Below are positions 37,782 through 46,991 of a stretch of 64,000 bases of DNA, piece after piece. Position 1 is the first letter of the stretch. Every line of letters begins with the position of its first letter. The stretch is from a virus. The position numbers and the translations under genes are program-made. The notes below the pieces were generated by a model. The model did no database searches. It had not been told where the DNA came from and saw only the letters and a program-made list of their open reading frames with translations. The stretch is from positions 1 through 64,000 of the IMG/VR virus record IMGVR_UViG_3300037628_000643; one strand, written 5' to 3'.

Positions 37782-40706
37782 ATGAAAAACCTTCGCCCAG
37801 CATACAGCGGAGGGGTTAGTACTGCTATATTGGAGACAGTAGAACATTTTCAATATAATGCAAATAAGGAAATGCTGGTAGCAACGCGCCCTATTGAAAC
37901 AACACTTAATAGTTTTTATCTTGGTGGACAGCATAAGATAAGCTCAGGTGGCGAGAATGTATTCTTTGAAAACTTGGGCTCTGATGTTAATTGGTATCCA
38001 ATGTGGGGCGGCATCAAAGATCAGTCTGTCGCAGCCAATAAAGATTCTACCGGAATTATAGCGCCTTCTTCCAGAGTGTATTCTGATGCACTTATTGAAG
38101 TTGAGCCTGATGGTGCAGCCGATACATCTGGTGCTGTTGAATATCATACACATACCACCCTTACTGGTAATTTCTCTGTACACACAAAGGAAATAATTGT
38201 AGAGCAAGATATAGCACCTACTGACTATGTATTTTATTCAGTTCATGAAGGTGATCATACCGATGAGATGTACACCCAGACTATTACAGGGCTTACCCTA
38301 TCTGCTGGCGATACTTTTGTTTGGAATTTCAACCATCCTTTAGAAAACCATTCTGGACAAGAAATTCATGGAGTCATAGAAGTATCAACTAGCGGACGTG
38401 ATGGCCCACGAACACCATTGCAGGCTCGTAGATCTGCTTCGGCGCCTACAGAACCTTATTTTAAGTTACACCTTCGGACGTTTACTGATGAGGCAATCCA
38501 GCACTCAGGTAATAGCCCTTGGAGTAGAGTAGGAACAACTATTAGCCCCGCAAATGCTGGAGATGGTGTTGGTGTTGGTACCTCAGATATGAGTACAAGT
38601 CTAGGTAATTCTAGACTAAAGGTTAAATCTAAAGAGCCTTCGTTTAATGCCTTTGCTGTAGAGAGTAGTCTGAACCAAGACCTTTTATGGGTAAGACAAA
38701 GCACTGACGGGGATAGTTCGATCCACCTGTTTGACAAGACCGAAACGCAGACTGTGTTGTTTACTACAGATACGGCAGTTTCATATGACAATAGTGGTGG
38801 TAATTTTGGGATTGGAACTGATGACCCTATACGTAGACTAGACGTAAGATATGGACTAAAAACAATAGATGGTGTTGTTGCTACATTCGGTTCAACTGAC
38901 GGTGATCCGATAGCATTGAATATAGGAAAAACTGGAAGTGCTACTGCCGCAGAACGAGGTATGTGGATAGACGCTACTGAATCCGGTGTAAGTGACGACA
39001 GACCATTAACCCTTCAAAGATATGGCGGTGATGTTGGTATCGGGACGGACAGTCCTCAGGTGAAGTTGGATGTTTATAAGAACGATGCGTTAGTTACTCC
39101 TATGTTTAGTTTGGAGCAGGATGGCGGCGGTGATGCATCAATGAGATTTATATTAACAGGGGAGAGAGCCTTCACAATGGGGGTTGATAACTCTGATAAT
39201 AACTTTAAAATAGGTATTGATGCGAATGATGTTGGAGTTAATCCGTTTTTTACAATTGAGGATCTTACTGGTAATGTAGGGGTTGGGATAGTCCCAACCA
39301 GTAAGTTTCATGTTGAAGTTCCTTACAATACCTCAAACGACTTTAATCTTGGTGTAAAACATAGCTGGTCAGGCGGCGACAGGTATGTAACACACGGTAT
39401 ACTTGACGGTAATCTTCGTTATGGCATGTTCGGCAGGGGATCTTCCCTTGTTGACCACAGAATATGGACTATTGATACATGGAATGGAGGTGGCGGTTCA
39501 TTAGATTTAGACTTCCACCGATGGTATTGTTCAGGCGAACTTGGAATGATACTAAGGAACGGTATGGTCAAGATAGGTTCTAACTTATCAGATATGATTG
39601 GCCCTACTCATACACTAGAAGTTGTTGGTGATGGGATGATTCATGGTTATCTTAAATTAGATAGCACGTTAATAATGCCTGACAGTAATCCAATCCTTTG
39701 GGGTGATGGGTCAGTATCTATTCTGGCTAATAGTGATATAGCTGATGAGTATTGGAAAGTTCAAATTGGTGGTACAACTCGATTGCTCCTTGATAGCGGT
39801 GGGGCAGAGATTGCTGGAGATGCTATCATATCTGGAAATGTGCAAGCGAATGGTAATGGCACGGACTTCAGTAATTTTTGTGCGGGTGGTGGAGCTGGGG
39901 ATAGTTTAACAATTGGTGGAAATAACATATTAATTGGTAGAAACTCAGGTTACTTGTTAACAAATGACCAACAAAATATATTAATAGGTTCATATGCTGG
40001 ATATGATACTACAGCTATGTCTTATTCGGTGGGCATAGGACATAACGTTTTGCGGGATGCATCAGGCGCTATCAGAACAACAGCAGTAGGTTATGGAGCT
40101 GGTGAAAGCGCTGCTTGCAGAGATGGAGTATATTTAGGATACTTAGCAGGACAATATGAGACCCAGAACAATAAACTTTGGATTTCAAACGATACAAATA
40201 ATTTGATAGAAGGTGATTTTTTTAGTCAATGGGTGAAAGTACACGGTGATTTAGAAGTGACCGATAAAATTGGTATTGGAATACCTGAACCTTCTCAAAA
40301 AGTACATATTTGGGAGAACTCTGTTAATCCTGTAGGTATGGCAATTCAGAACTCTGGTACTGGAGACCCAATTCTTCAATTCAAAACTTCTACCTCTACT
40401 TATGTTATGGGTATAGATAATGATAATGGAGACATCTTTAAGATAGATGTTGGTAGCGATATAGGAGTTGTGCCTGCTTTATCAATTGACTTAAATAGGA
40501 ATGTCGGTATTGGGGTAGATCTTCCAGATGAAAAATTAGAAGTTAATGGTACAATAAAGGCTGCTCAGAATGTTTTGTGTGGCACCTACTTTTATTTAGG
40601 TGATCCCGATACTGATGGTTCAGGACGTATATTTATGAGCGGAGGGACTATGATGTTTGAGCATAGATCAGCAGGGCTTTGGGCGGCTATTGGCGGCTTT
40701 GGTTAA
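37782..40706 (+). CDS. Large fiber protein of the head module, 974 aa
   Basis: At least five copies of a motif like VGIGTDSPQVKLDVY are spread through the protein (around residues 340, 420, 500, 825 and 905). This motif occurs in trimeric fibers and tailspikes. A segment NILIGSYAGYDTT ... VGIGHNVL ... TAVGYGAG near 735-780 resembles the left-handed roll of trimeric autotransporter heads. Lying between capsid and connectors, it may be a head fiber, but a tail fiber cannot be excluded. The sequence after its stop codon continues as plausible protein in the -1 frame (see findings). Confidence 0.6.
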   Translation: MKNLRPAYSGGVSTAILETVEHFQYNANKEMLVATRPIETTLNSFYLGGQHKISSGGENVFFENLGSDVNWYPMWGGIKDQSVAANKDSTGIIAPSSRVYSDALIEVEPDGAADTSGAVEYHTHTTLTGNFSVHTKEIIVEQDIAPTDYVFYSVHEGDHTDEMYTQTITGLTLSAGDTFVWNFNHPLENHSGQEIHGVIEVSTSGRDGPRTPLQARRSASAPTEPYFKLHLRTFTDEAIQHSGNSPWSRVGTTISPANAGDGVGVGTSDMSTSLGNSRLKVKSKEPSFNAFAVESSLNQDLLWVRQSTDGDSSIHLFDKTETQTVLFTTDTAVSYDNSGGNFGIGTDDPIRRLDVRYGLKTIDGVVATFGSTDGDPIALNIGKTGSATAAERGMWIDATESGVSDDRPLTLQRYGGDVGIGTDSPQVKLDVYKNDALVTPMFSLEQDGGGDASMRFILTGERAFTMGVDNSDNNFKIGIDANDVGVNPFFTIEDLTGNVGVGIVPTSKFHVEVPYNTSNDFNLGVKHSWSGGDRYVTHGILDGNLRYGMFGRGSSLVDHRIWTIDTWNGGGGSLDLDFHRWYCSGELGMILRNGMVKIGSNLSDMIGPTHTLEVVGDGMIHGYLKLDSTLIMPDSNPILWGDGSVSILANSDIADEYWKVQIGGTTRLLLDSGGAEIAGDAIISGNVQANGNGTDFSNFCAGGGAGDSLTIGGNNILIGRNSGYLLTNDQQNILIGSYAGYDTTAMSYSVGIGHNVLRDASGAIRTTAVGYGAGESAACRDGVYLGYLAGQYETQNNKLWISNDTNNLIEGDFFSQWVKVHGDLEVTDKIGIGIPEPSQKVHIWENSVNPVGMAIQNSGTGDPILQFKTSTSTYVMGIDNDNGDIFKIDVGSDIGVVPALSIDLNRNVGIGVDLPDEKLEVNGTIKAAQNVLCGTYFYLGDPDTDGSGRIFMSGGTMMFEHRSAGLWAAIGGFG

Positions 40707-40835
40707 GAAGTACAGGTATTGAATACACAATCAACAGCGGCTCGAACTGGATTAGCCTAATATAATAAATATGAAGCATTCTGTCCTGAAGGCCATATTC
40801 AGAACATTCAAATGGAATGAGCGCAAGAAATTTAA

Positions 40836-40844
40836 TGGTATAAT
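40836..40844 (+). promoter_or_regulatory. Extended -10 promoter TGGTATAAT
   Basis: In the 178-base gap after the fiber gene; 40 bases before the next ATG. The rest of this gap shows no gene or terminator. Confidence 0.55.
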
Positions 40845-40884
40845 TACAATAATTAAAATACTCTATTAATATTAAGGGATACAC

Positions 40885-41673
40885 ATGAAAAGATTCAGGC
40901 CTGCACATACACCAATAGAAGTTGGCCCTACAGGAACGATGGGGGTTCCAACTTTCATTCAAGATCAGACGACATTTCCTCTTGACTTATGGTTTTTGGA
41001 GAGATTAAACGATGCAACAATTGCAGTTGACACTGTTCTGGGAGCAGCTTCATTCACTGCAACTGCAGGACATGGAATTGTTGATGGAAATGTGATAGAG
41101 ATAAATAACACTACTACGTTTATTCAAGCGATTGTAACGAATGTCGCTACTAATGTAATTACCATTGATCAGCCAATCAATCATGTGTACTTGGCAGCTA
41201 GCCAATTAATTGTCAGCAATAAAAATATGAATGTACTTGGCACTCAAGGGTCTCCTAGGATATTCACTATAGCTCCCGAAGTCGGACAGAAAGGAGATTT
41301 TACTCGTATCATCTCTACGCTAAGTGATGCGTCAGCTATGGATTTCACTACGTTTGGCGGACAGTCTGCTCTTGCTAATGGATGCGTCTTGAGACTTAAA
41401 CTTGCCGGAGGAGACTTTTTTAATTTATTTAACTGGAAGACTAACGGTGAGTTCATTGTACGAGCTTTTGACCATAGCTTCCAGACAAAAATAGGAGGCG
41501 GTGAGCATAGCTTCACAGCAAGAAGCACATGGGGTGGTCAAAGCAAAAGAGGCGTGGTTTTAAGGGTAGAAGGAACCCGACTGGAAGAGTTGCAAATACT
41601 AGTCCAAGATAATTTAACTGGCTTGACAGACTTTAATATGGTTGCTCAAGGCCATGCACTACAAGAAGATTAA
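40885..41673 (+). CDS. Hypothetical virion protein, 262 aa
   Basis: Starts MKRFRPAHTP, similar in its first residues to the fiber protein (MKNLRPAYSG). Middle: ASFTATAGHGIVDGNVIEI, a beta module; later GGEHSFTARSTWGGQSKRGV. Proteins of this layout occur in head modules of several siphophages without known role. Probably structural. Confidence 0.6.
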   Translation: MKRFRPAHTPIEVGPTGTMGVPTFIQDQTTFPLDLWFLERLNDATIAVDTVLGAASFTATAGHGIVDGNVIEINNTTTFIQAIVTNVATNVITIDQPINHVYLAASQLIVSNKNMNVLGTQGSPRIFTIAPEVGQKGDFTRIISTLSDASAMDFTTFGGQSALANGCVLRLKLAGGDFFNLFNWKTNGEFIVRAFDHSFQTKIGGGEHSFTARSTWGGQSKRGVVLRVEGTRLEELQILVQDNLTGLTDFNMVAQGHALQED

Positions 41674-41686
41674 AGGATAACAAATT

Positions 41687-42217
41687 ATGGCAGTCACGGC
41701 AGATAATGTTCCATCAGCAACTGCGAACTCATACGCCAGCTTAGTTGACACAAAAGCTATCTGGGATAATGATCCGTATAAAAATGATTATACTGCTTTC
41801 CCAGATGATGATATTAGTCGTGCATTAATTTCGGCTACATCGCAACTTGACGGTGAGTATGGTCATAGATATAAAGGACTGCTATTTGATGATACCTTTG
41901 CGTTATTTTATCCAAGAACAAATATCGTTGACTCTCGTGGCGTATCAATAACTGACTTTACTATATTCCCACCAGAGGTTGCTTTAGCGGCATCTACTCA
42001 GGCTTGGTATATACTACAGTCTGATAGGGAGGCAGAGGTAAGCGTGTCAGGAACAAAAAAGCAAAAAATGGATGGTTTAGGGGAACTCGTCTTCTTCTCT
42101 CCTTCAGAGCAACAATCTGTCAAGGTAGCATTAATTCATAGTGAAACAAGAGCAATTATTAATCCATACGTTACTGGTGGAACAAGTCAATATGTAACTT
42201 TGGTAGGTAGAGGCTGA
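41687..42217 (+). CDS. Head-tail adaptor protein (Ad1-like), 176 aa
   Basis: NSYASLVDTKAIWDNDP and helical repeats with DDDISRALISATSQLDGEYG resemble the DnaT-like/gp6-like head-tail adaptors. A C-terminal beta part ends the protein. It would bind the portal bottom. The order adaptor, stopper, neck and terminator supports the call. Confidence 0.7.
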   Translation: MAVTADNVPSATANSYASLVDTKAIWDNDPYKNDYTAFPDDDISRALISATSQLDGEYGHRYKGLLFDDTFALFYPRTNIVDSRGVSITDFTIFPPEVALAASTQAWYILQSDREAEVSVSGTKKQKMDGLGELVFFSPSEQQSVKVALIHSETRAIINPYVTGGTSQYVTLVGRG

Positions 42218-42218
42218 T

Positions 42219-42599
42219 ATGGCTGGCGCAAATGAAATCTTTAATAATCTGTTTGATACTTTTCAGGCTACAGAATTCTTCCAAGATGCCATCTACCCGT
42301 TCTCGTGGACAGAATCCGTATCTGGTGGAATAAATAGGGATACAGGTGCACAAGTAATTACAGATACAATTTATTCGTCTGATGCTTTTTTATTGAACCC
42401 ATCAAAAAGTGAACGTCCAAGCCAGTCTATATTCAAAGATATTCAAGCAGGTGACGTTGTTGCTATGGTACAGACAAATGAGCTAATAAAGAAACCACCA
42501 ATAGACACTACTGTGACATTCAATGGCGAAGATCATGTATGCAAAGAAATCGTCAGCGACCCTGTCGGTGTATCTTGGAAGTTCTTACTTAGGAGATGA
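42219..42599 (+). CDS. Head closure (stopper) protein, 126 aa
   Basis: Beta-rich with FQAGDVVAMVQTN-like strands and the ending SDPVGVSWKFLLRR, as in small head-closure proteins. The location just after the adaptor gene is typical. Moderate confidence because the sequence is divergent. Confidence 0.55.
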   Translation: MAGANEIFNNLFDTFQATEFFQDAIYPFSWTESVSGGINRDTGAQVITDTIYSSDAFLLNPSKSERPSQSIFKDIQAGDVVAMVQTNELIKKPPIDTTVTFNGEDHVCKEIVSDPVGVSWKFLLRR

Positions 42600-42600
42600 T

Positions 42601-43005
42601 ATGTTCAATATTGATGCAAGAGACTTATTGAATATCCCTGATGATATAATCAAAGAAATTGATCCTGCGATTCGCAAAGGTGCTATTATGGGTTCAAAAT
42701 CAGTGGTCGCTAATAGTCCCGTATTAACAGGCTTATTCAAGGGAAACTGGAATGTTTCTCTAAACGAAACTTTTGATGGATCATTCTCAACTGAAGATCC
42801 ATCAGGAAAATCAACACTTTCAAAAATGATTCAAAAAATAAATTCTTTCTCTATAAAGAAAGACAAGATGCTTTTTATACAAAATAATGTTTTAAATTCT
42901 GAAGAGCATGAATTTTATGCAGAGACAGTGGGCTACGACTTTAGCAAAAGCACTGCACTTAATATCGTAAAAAGCGCAGTCGTATCAGTGGATGCAATTA
43001 GATGA
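42601..43005 (+). CDS. HK97 gp10-like neck/tail completion protein, 134 aa
   Basis: The start at 42601 (MFNIDARDLL) follows TTAGGAGATGAT. A helix with PAIRKGAIMGSKSVV then NSPVLTGLFKGNWNVSLNE is the family hallmark (P-V-x-TG-x-L-x-x-x-W). It joins head and tail. Overlaps the next gene by four bases. Confidence 0.7.
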   Translation: MFNIDARDLLNIPDDIIKEIDPAIRKGAIMGSKSVVANSPVLTGLFKGNWNVSLNETFDGSFSTEDPSGKSTLSKMIQKINSFSIKKDKMLFIQNNVLNSEEHEFYAETVGYDFSKSTALNIVKSAVVSVDAIR

Positions 43006-43499
43006 ATTCATTTAAAAAAGACCTTACAGCAATTTTCGTAGAGAATTTCAGTGAAGATATAATTGCTTATTTTGCTGATGGCTATCACAACGGGCCAACC
43101 GATTTCGGTAGTAGCTTTATTGATATGTCGGACTTCACCCCAACAACTCCAAATGAACAGCCTACGGAAGGCTCGTGGATGCGCATATCGATTGATGAAG
43201 GAGTGGTCGCCAATGACGCAATTACGAATGGGGTAATAAAAGCAAAGCGAATGATTGGATTCGTTCAGTTCGACCTACTTTGGCATGAAGATGTTTCAAG
43301 CAAAGTTATTGATGAAACAATAGAACCAGCGTTAGACCTGCTGTACCTAAATACAAGCTTTCGAGGTAGTGATGGAGATTCAGAAATATTTAATCAGCAG
43401 GATGTTCCCAAAGATACCATAATAACAAGGGCCACAGGTAATAATGTCTGGAGTAAAAAGGAGCTCATATACCCATTTGTTTTGAGATATCTAGCTTGA
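43002..43499 (+). CDS. Tail terminator protein, 165 aa
   Basis: Positioned directly before the tail tube region. Helix FKKDLTAIFVENF at the start and the strand KRMIGFVQFDLLWHEDVSSK near the middle resemble tail terminators of siphophages. It would cap the tail tube at the head end. Confidence 0.55.
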   Translation: MNSFKKDLTAIFVENFSEDIIAYFADGYHNGPTDFGSSFIDMSDFTPTTPNEQPTEGSWMRISIDEGVVANDAITNGVIKAKRMIGFVQFDLLWHEDVSSKVIDETIEPALDLLYLNTSFRGSDGDSEIFNQQDVPKDTIITRATGNNVWSKKELIYPFVLRYLA

Positions 43500-43523
43500 C
43501 ATGAAATAGCTTTGTGGCATAAT
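43496..43523 (+). promoter_or_regulatory. Consensus promoter TTGACA-N16-CATAAT with TGG extension
   Basis: The only structural-module promoter with a perfect -35: TTGACA (43496-43501), 16-base spacer, CATAAT (43518-43523) with TG at 43515. Serves the GIY-YIG gene at 43553. Confidence 0.7.
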
Positions 43524-43552
43524 TAATTATTATTTATGATTAGGAGTCATTA

Positions 43553-44641
43553 ATGCCAAAAAAACTTTCACAAGATGAAGTTATTGAAAAATTCAAGGAA
43601 GCCCATGGAGATGGTACTTATGACTACTCTCTTGTGGAATATAAATCAAGTAAACTAAAGGTAAAAATAATATGCAAAAAACACAAAGGGGTTTTTGAGC
43701 AAGCTCCAGTGGCTCATTATAATGGGCACAGGTGTGTGGTATGCTATGGGACACTGCTAAAAAACACAGAGTCATTTGTAGTTTCAGCGAGAAAAGTTCA
43801 CGGTTATGAATTTGACTACGGCGAATCGAATTACAAGGGAAGTACCGAAAAAGTCATAATTACATGCAGCAAGGGACACAGGTTCAGTCAAACAGCGGCT
43901 GTGCACCTTTCTGGTAGTGGCTGCAAGGTATGTAACTTTGCTGGTAACTCACCTCCGATGATGACTCAGGAAGAATTTATCTCAAGATCTAAAAAAATAC
44001 ACAAAGGGAAGTATAATTACTCATCGGTAGTGTATCTTGGTTCAGCGTTAAACGTGGAAATACTATGTGATTGTGGGCATACATTTCACCAATCAGCAAC
44101 CAACCATTTACAGGGGGCAGGTTGCGTCAAATGTAGAGATAAAAAAACTAGCGAAACAAGCAGGTTGACACAAAAAGAGTTCATAGATAGGTGCACCAGT
44201 GTTCATGGGGATAAATATAAATACAACAAAACGAAATATAGACTATCTACAGAAAAGGTGACAATAACTTGTCGAGAGCATGGTGATTTCCGCCAAAATG
44301 CAAAAAACCATTATTCCAGCGGGGCAGGGTGTCCATCTTGTGCCAGCCATGGTTTTGATGGAAATAAAGACGGATACTTATACTTGATTCACTCTTTATG
44401 CGGTAAATATATGAAGATAGGAATTACAAGAGATATAGGTAGCAGACAAAAATCTATTACTAGAGACACTCCATTCGGAATTGTTCTTGTGGATAGCATA
44501 AAGATGGGCGGGTACGAAGCAATGGATCTAGAGAAAACATTACACAAGCTATTTACGCCAGCGGGCTTCTCTGGATTTGACGGGTACACAGAATGGTTTA
44601 AACGAGACCTTGATGATCTCAAGGCATTATTCGTGTTATAA
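43553..44641 (+). CDS. GIY-YIG-type endonuclease with DUF723-like repeats, 362 aa
   Basis: About four repeats of the form F-x-x-x-A-x-x-HG-x-x-YDYS-x-V-x-Y, V-x-I-x-C-x-x-HG, H-x-x-G-x-GC-x-x-C cover residues 5-270 (for example KVIITCSKGHRF, NVEILCDCGHTF). They differ in kind from the repeats of 28909 and 34204. The C-terminal nuclease has LYLIHSLCG, MKIGITRDIGSRQ and AMDLEKTLHKL with Arg and Glu in place. Inserted between tail terminator and tail tube. Likely an intron-less homing endonuclease. Confidence 0.75.
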   Translation: MPKKLSQDEVIEKFKEAHGDGTYDYSLVEYKSSKLKVKIICKKHKGVFEQAPVAHYNGHRCVVCYGTLLKNTESFVVSARKVHGYEFDYGESNYKGSTEKVIITCSKGHRFSQTAAVHLSGSGCKVCNFAGNSPPMMTQEEFISRSKKIHKGKYNYSSVVYLGSALNVEILCDCGHTFHQSATNHLQGAGCVKCRDKKTSETSRLTQKEFIDRCTSVHGDKYKYNKTKYRLSTEKVTITCREHGDFRQNAKNHYSSGAGCPSCASHGFDGNKDGYLYLIHSLCGKYMKIGITRDIGSRQKSITRDTPFGIVLVDSIKMGGYEAMDLEKTLHKLFTPAGFSGFDGYTEWFKRDLDDLKALFVL

Positions 44642-44642
44642 T
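44634..44642 (+). promoter_or_regulatory. Extended -10 promoter TGTTATAAT for the tail tube gene
   Basis: Overlaps the stop codon of the endonuclease gene; tail tube ATG is 38 bases downstream. Confidence 0.6.
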
Positions 44643-44679
44643 CACACGATACATTAATTTTTTTCAAAAGGTGACTTAA

Positions 44680-45867
44680 ATGGCAGGCTCTTCTATCCAA
44701 GGAAACTCGATTGTCCACGCTATGGTACTTCAAGCAAGTGCAGTTTCTGGGAGTCCTTTAACGCCTACGTTCGACATCCTTCCAAGGACGAGCGGTGACA
44801 TTGATATCGCCAAATCGTTCACTCAAAGTGAACTGGTAGATCCGACCAGACAGCCTTCGTTCAATGTGACCACAGGTTCTGAAATTGCAGGCTCCATCGA
44901 GAGTGAACTTGCGGTAGATACTCCCGTGCTTCAGACGATAGTGCAAGGCACCATGCAGAATACATACGTTACTGCTATATCATTCAATGGTTCGGCGACA
45001 TTTACCAACGGAACGTCAAGTATTCTTGCAATCGGAGCATTTACTAACGCAGTCGTTGGTCAGTTTATCGGCGTCTTTGGAACTGTAAGCAATGACGGGG
45101 TATTCAAAATTACTACGGTTACGGACAACGACAACGTGGTGGTGAGCGGAGCACCAACAGATGAAACAATCTCTTGTGATATAGTCTCAAAGGCAATCAG
45201 AAACTCCAATGTACAGCAAGGTTTAACGGTACAGAAACGAATTCCTACTGACTCTGGTATCATTTACAAGACTTTCGAAAACTGTCAAATAGGTACTTTA
45301 AATCTATCTATTACTACTGGCTCAATTGTTACTCTTAATTATGATCTTATCGGACTGGACAAAATCGCTGGCGATGCCATCGTCTCTGGCCAAACAGATA
45401 ATCCCCTTGATGCATCTCGTGTAGCTGGTTCTGTTAATGATGTTGTTGAGTTCTGGATTGATGGAATCGCACAAACCACTGATTCAGTTTGCTTTACAGA
45501 TTTTACGATTTCCGTCGACAATTCAGCTCAGTCAAATCCAGCGATTGGCAAGGAAGGTGCTTGTTCTATCAGTTTCTCGCAAGCAGTAGTAACCGGAACT
45601 TTAGTATCTTATGTAGACGGAACTGACACAACTACAGCAAATAGCGAAGTAGCAAAGCGTGATGCTGAAACACTCTTTAGTCTTGCAGTCGTAATGAAAG
45701 ATGTTGATGGAAACATTCTTGTTATCTCAATGCCTTCTATCCAGTACACTGAACTTACTCAGTCTGATACAGCCAACGGCGATGTGCTGAAAAACAACGG
45801 AACCTTCTCTGGAAACGGAAAAGCTTCTGGGTACGCAATCGAGTTTGACTTTATCGCTGCACCATAA
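44680..45867 (+). CDS. Major tail tube protein, 395 aa
   Basis: Has the large beta-barrel pattern of siphophage tube proteins: GSIESELAVDTPVLQTIVQG, FTNAVVGQFIGVFGT, then TLNLSITTGSIVTLNYDLIG. The length is larger than the minimal tube fold, consistent with an added surface domain near residues 100-175. It follows the terminator and precedes the chaperones, as usual. Start after AAAAGGTGACTTAA. Confidence 0.8.
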   Translation: MAGSSIQGNSIVHAMVLQASAVSGSPLTPTFDILPRTSGDIDIAKSFTQSELVDPTRQPSFNVTTGSEIAGSIESELAVDTPVLQTIVQGTMQNTYVTAISFNGSATFTNGTSSILAIGAFTNAVVGQFIGVFGTVSNDGVFKITTVTDNDNVVVSGAPTDETISCDIVSKAIRNSNVQQGLTVQKRIPTDSGIIYKTFENCQIGTLNLSITTGSIVTLNYDLIGLDKIAGDAIVSGQTDNPLDASRVAGSVNDVVEFWIDGIAQTTDSVCFTDFTISVDNSAQSNPAIGKEGACSISFSQAVVTGTLVSYVDGTDTTTANSEVAKRDAETLFSLAVVMKDVDGNILVISMPSIQYTELTQSDTANGDVLKNNGTFSGNGKASGYAIEFDFIAAP

Positions 45868-45889
45868 ACATAACTGTAGTATACTGCTT

Positions 45890-45917
45890 TGGCGTACATA
45901 TGTGCGCCATTTTTTTT
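45890..45917 (+). terminator. Intrinsic terminator after tail tube gene
   Basis: TGGCGTACA and TGTGCGCCA pair through about nine bases, followed by eight T. It separates the abundant tube mRNA from the chaperone genes. Confidence 0.75.
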
Positions 45918-45938
45918 ACCAAAACTAGGAGTTATAAT

Positions 45939-46277
45939 ATGAAAATTGCCATAACATCTCATACTGGTTTTTATGATGCACAAGATGAGCATGATTTCAC
46001 TGGCGAAGGGTTTGTTATTAAACCAATCGATAATACATCAGAGGAATGGGCTGAAGGCTGCATAACTGGAGTCTCTGAGTTAATGACCATATTATCTAGC
46101 GAACTAATGTTTATTGCAATTGACGATAACGAAATCGATGACTTCGTTGGGATTTCAGAAGAACTAGCAACAACTTTAACAGGGACTGCTTTTAGTGATA
46201 TAGAAATCATTGATTGCAGGAATAAAAATGCAAAAGAAACCGTTTCAATTTTACTTGCACAGGAAAAAACACAATGA
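45939..46277 (+). CDS. Hypothetical tail-module protein, 112 aa
   Basis: The start at 45939 (MKIAITSHTG) follows AGGAGTTATAAT; thirteen open codons upstream cover the terminator. Acidic, with FTGEGFVIKPIDNTSEEWAE. It lies between tube and chaperone genes and overlaps the latter by four bases. Possibly a chaperone-associated factor; not identified. Confidence 0.65.
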   Translation: MKIAITSHTGFYDAQDEHDFTGEGFVIKPIDNTSEEWAEGCITGVSELMTILSSELMFIAIDDNEIDDFVGISEELATTLTGTAFSDIEIIDCRNKNAKETVSILLAQEKTQ

Positions 46278-46645
46278 AGAAAAAGTTAAAAATCGGCTTT
46301 AAAGATCGGAGTCCAAAAGAAGTAATAATCGATAAAGTTACTTTCATGGTCAAGCCAATGGCTCAAGAAACCATGACAGGACTGGCTCTTTATAGTCAAG
46401 GCATCAAAGACACTCTATTGTCATTAGGTATGAAAAAAGAGTTCGTAAAGACTCATATTACCGGATGGTCTGACCTTTACGATGAAGACGGAGACGAGGT
46501 TGAGTACACACAGGAGCTTGCTGTAGAATATCTAACAGACGATGATTATGACGATCTTCTTATGATGCTTTACTGGAAATCAATCGAGTCTGCAAACATT
46601 GATGCAGAGGAAAAAGAGAAAAATAAAGACAAAGCAAAAAAGTAA
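46274..46645 (+). CDS. Tail assembly chaperone (gpG analog), 123 aa
   Basis: Small acidic protein just before the tape measure gene, ending with a Lys/Glu-rich tail. DEYTQELAVEYLTDDDYDDL-like segments fit tail chaperones. Immediately before its stop lies A AAA AAG (46636-46642), and the -1 frame is open into the next gene. The 0-frame product is the short chaperone. Confidence 0.75.
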   Translation: MKKKLKIGFKDRSPKEVIIDKVTFMVKPMAQETMTGLALYSQGIKDTLLSLGMKKEFVKTHITGWSDLYDEDGDEVEYTQELAVEYLTDDDYDDLLMMLYWKSIESANIDAEEKEKNKDKAKK

Positions 46646-46956
46646 TTTCCCAGCAGCTTTTTGAGGCAAATGTGAAACCGCATGAGCTTGCAATGCTAAA
46701 GTCTCGCGGAATGATAAAAGCCCCAGAAAGTAATGATGATGTTGACGAAGCTATAAGATGGTATTACTCAACAATCTCTGCCAGAGGCCACGATTATGCT
46801 GCTGGGCTTATTATGAAGCTAACATGGGATCATGTAAAATCTCTGGTTGGATATGAACCTACATTCCTGTCAACAAGAGATTTGGCTTTTTATTGCTTTG
46901 TACTTGATTCTGTATACCTAGAATTCTTGGTTGAGAACAAAGAGAAGCCTAAATGA
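46274..46956 (+). CDS. Tail assembly chaperone fusion (gpGT analog), -1 frameshift, 227 aa
   Basis: A slip by -1 at A AAA AAG (46636-46642) moves ribosomes past the TAA at 46643 into the downstream frame, which reads VISQQLFEANVKPHELAMLK with no stop. The downstream part alone (from 46672, GTG) lacks a ribosome site, so the fusion is the likely product. Its C-terminus has RWYYSTISARGHDYAAGL and SRDLAFYCFVLD-like helices. As in lambda gpG/gpGT, both forms would bind the tape measure protein and recruit tube subunits. Confidence 0.75.
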
Positions 46957-46962
46957 TATAAT
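46954..46962 (+). promoter_or_regulatory. Extended -10 promoter TGATATAAT for the tape measure gene
   Basis: Overlaps the stop of the GT frame; tape measure ATG is 30 bases downstream. Confidence 0.6.
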
Positions 46963-46991
46963 AGGAATACCATTAACTGTGAGCATCTATA

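Noticed and set aside
40750-40868. 32-codon frame (MKHSVLKAIF) after the fiber gene
   Set aside because: No ribosome site and no neighbour coupling; the region is better read as a leader with a promoter.
45880-45885. TATACT before the tail-tube terminator as a promoter
   Set aside because: It lacks the TG extension and a -35, and the transcript would start inside the terminator hairpin.
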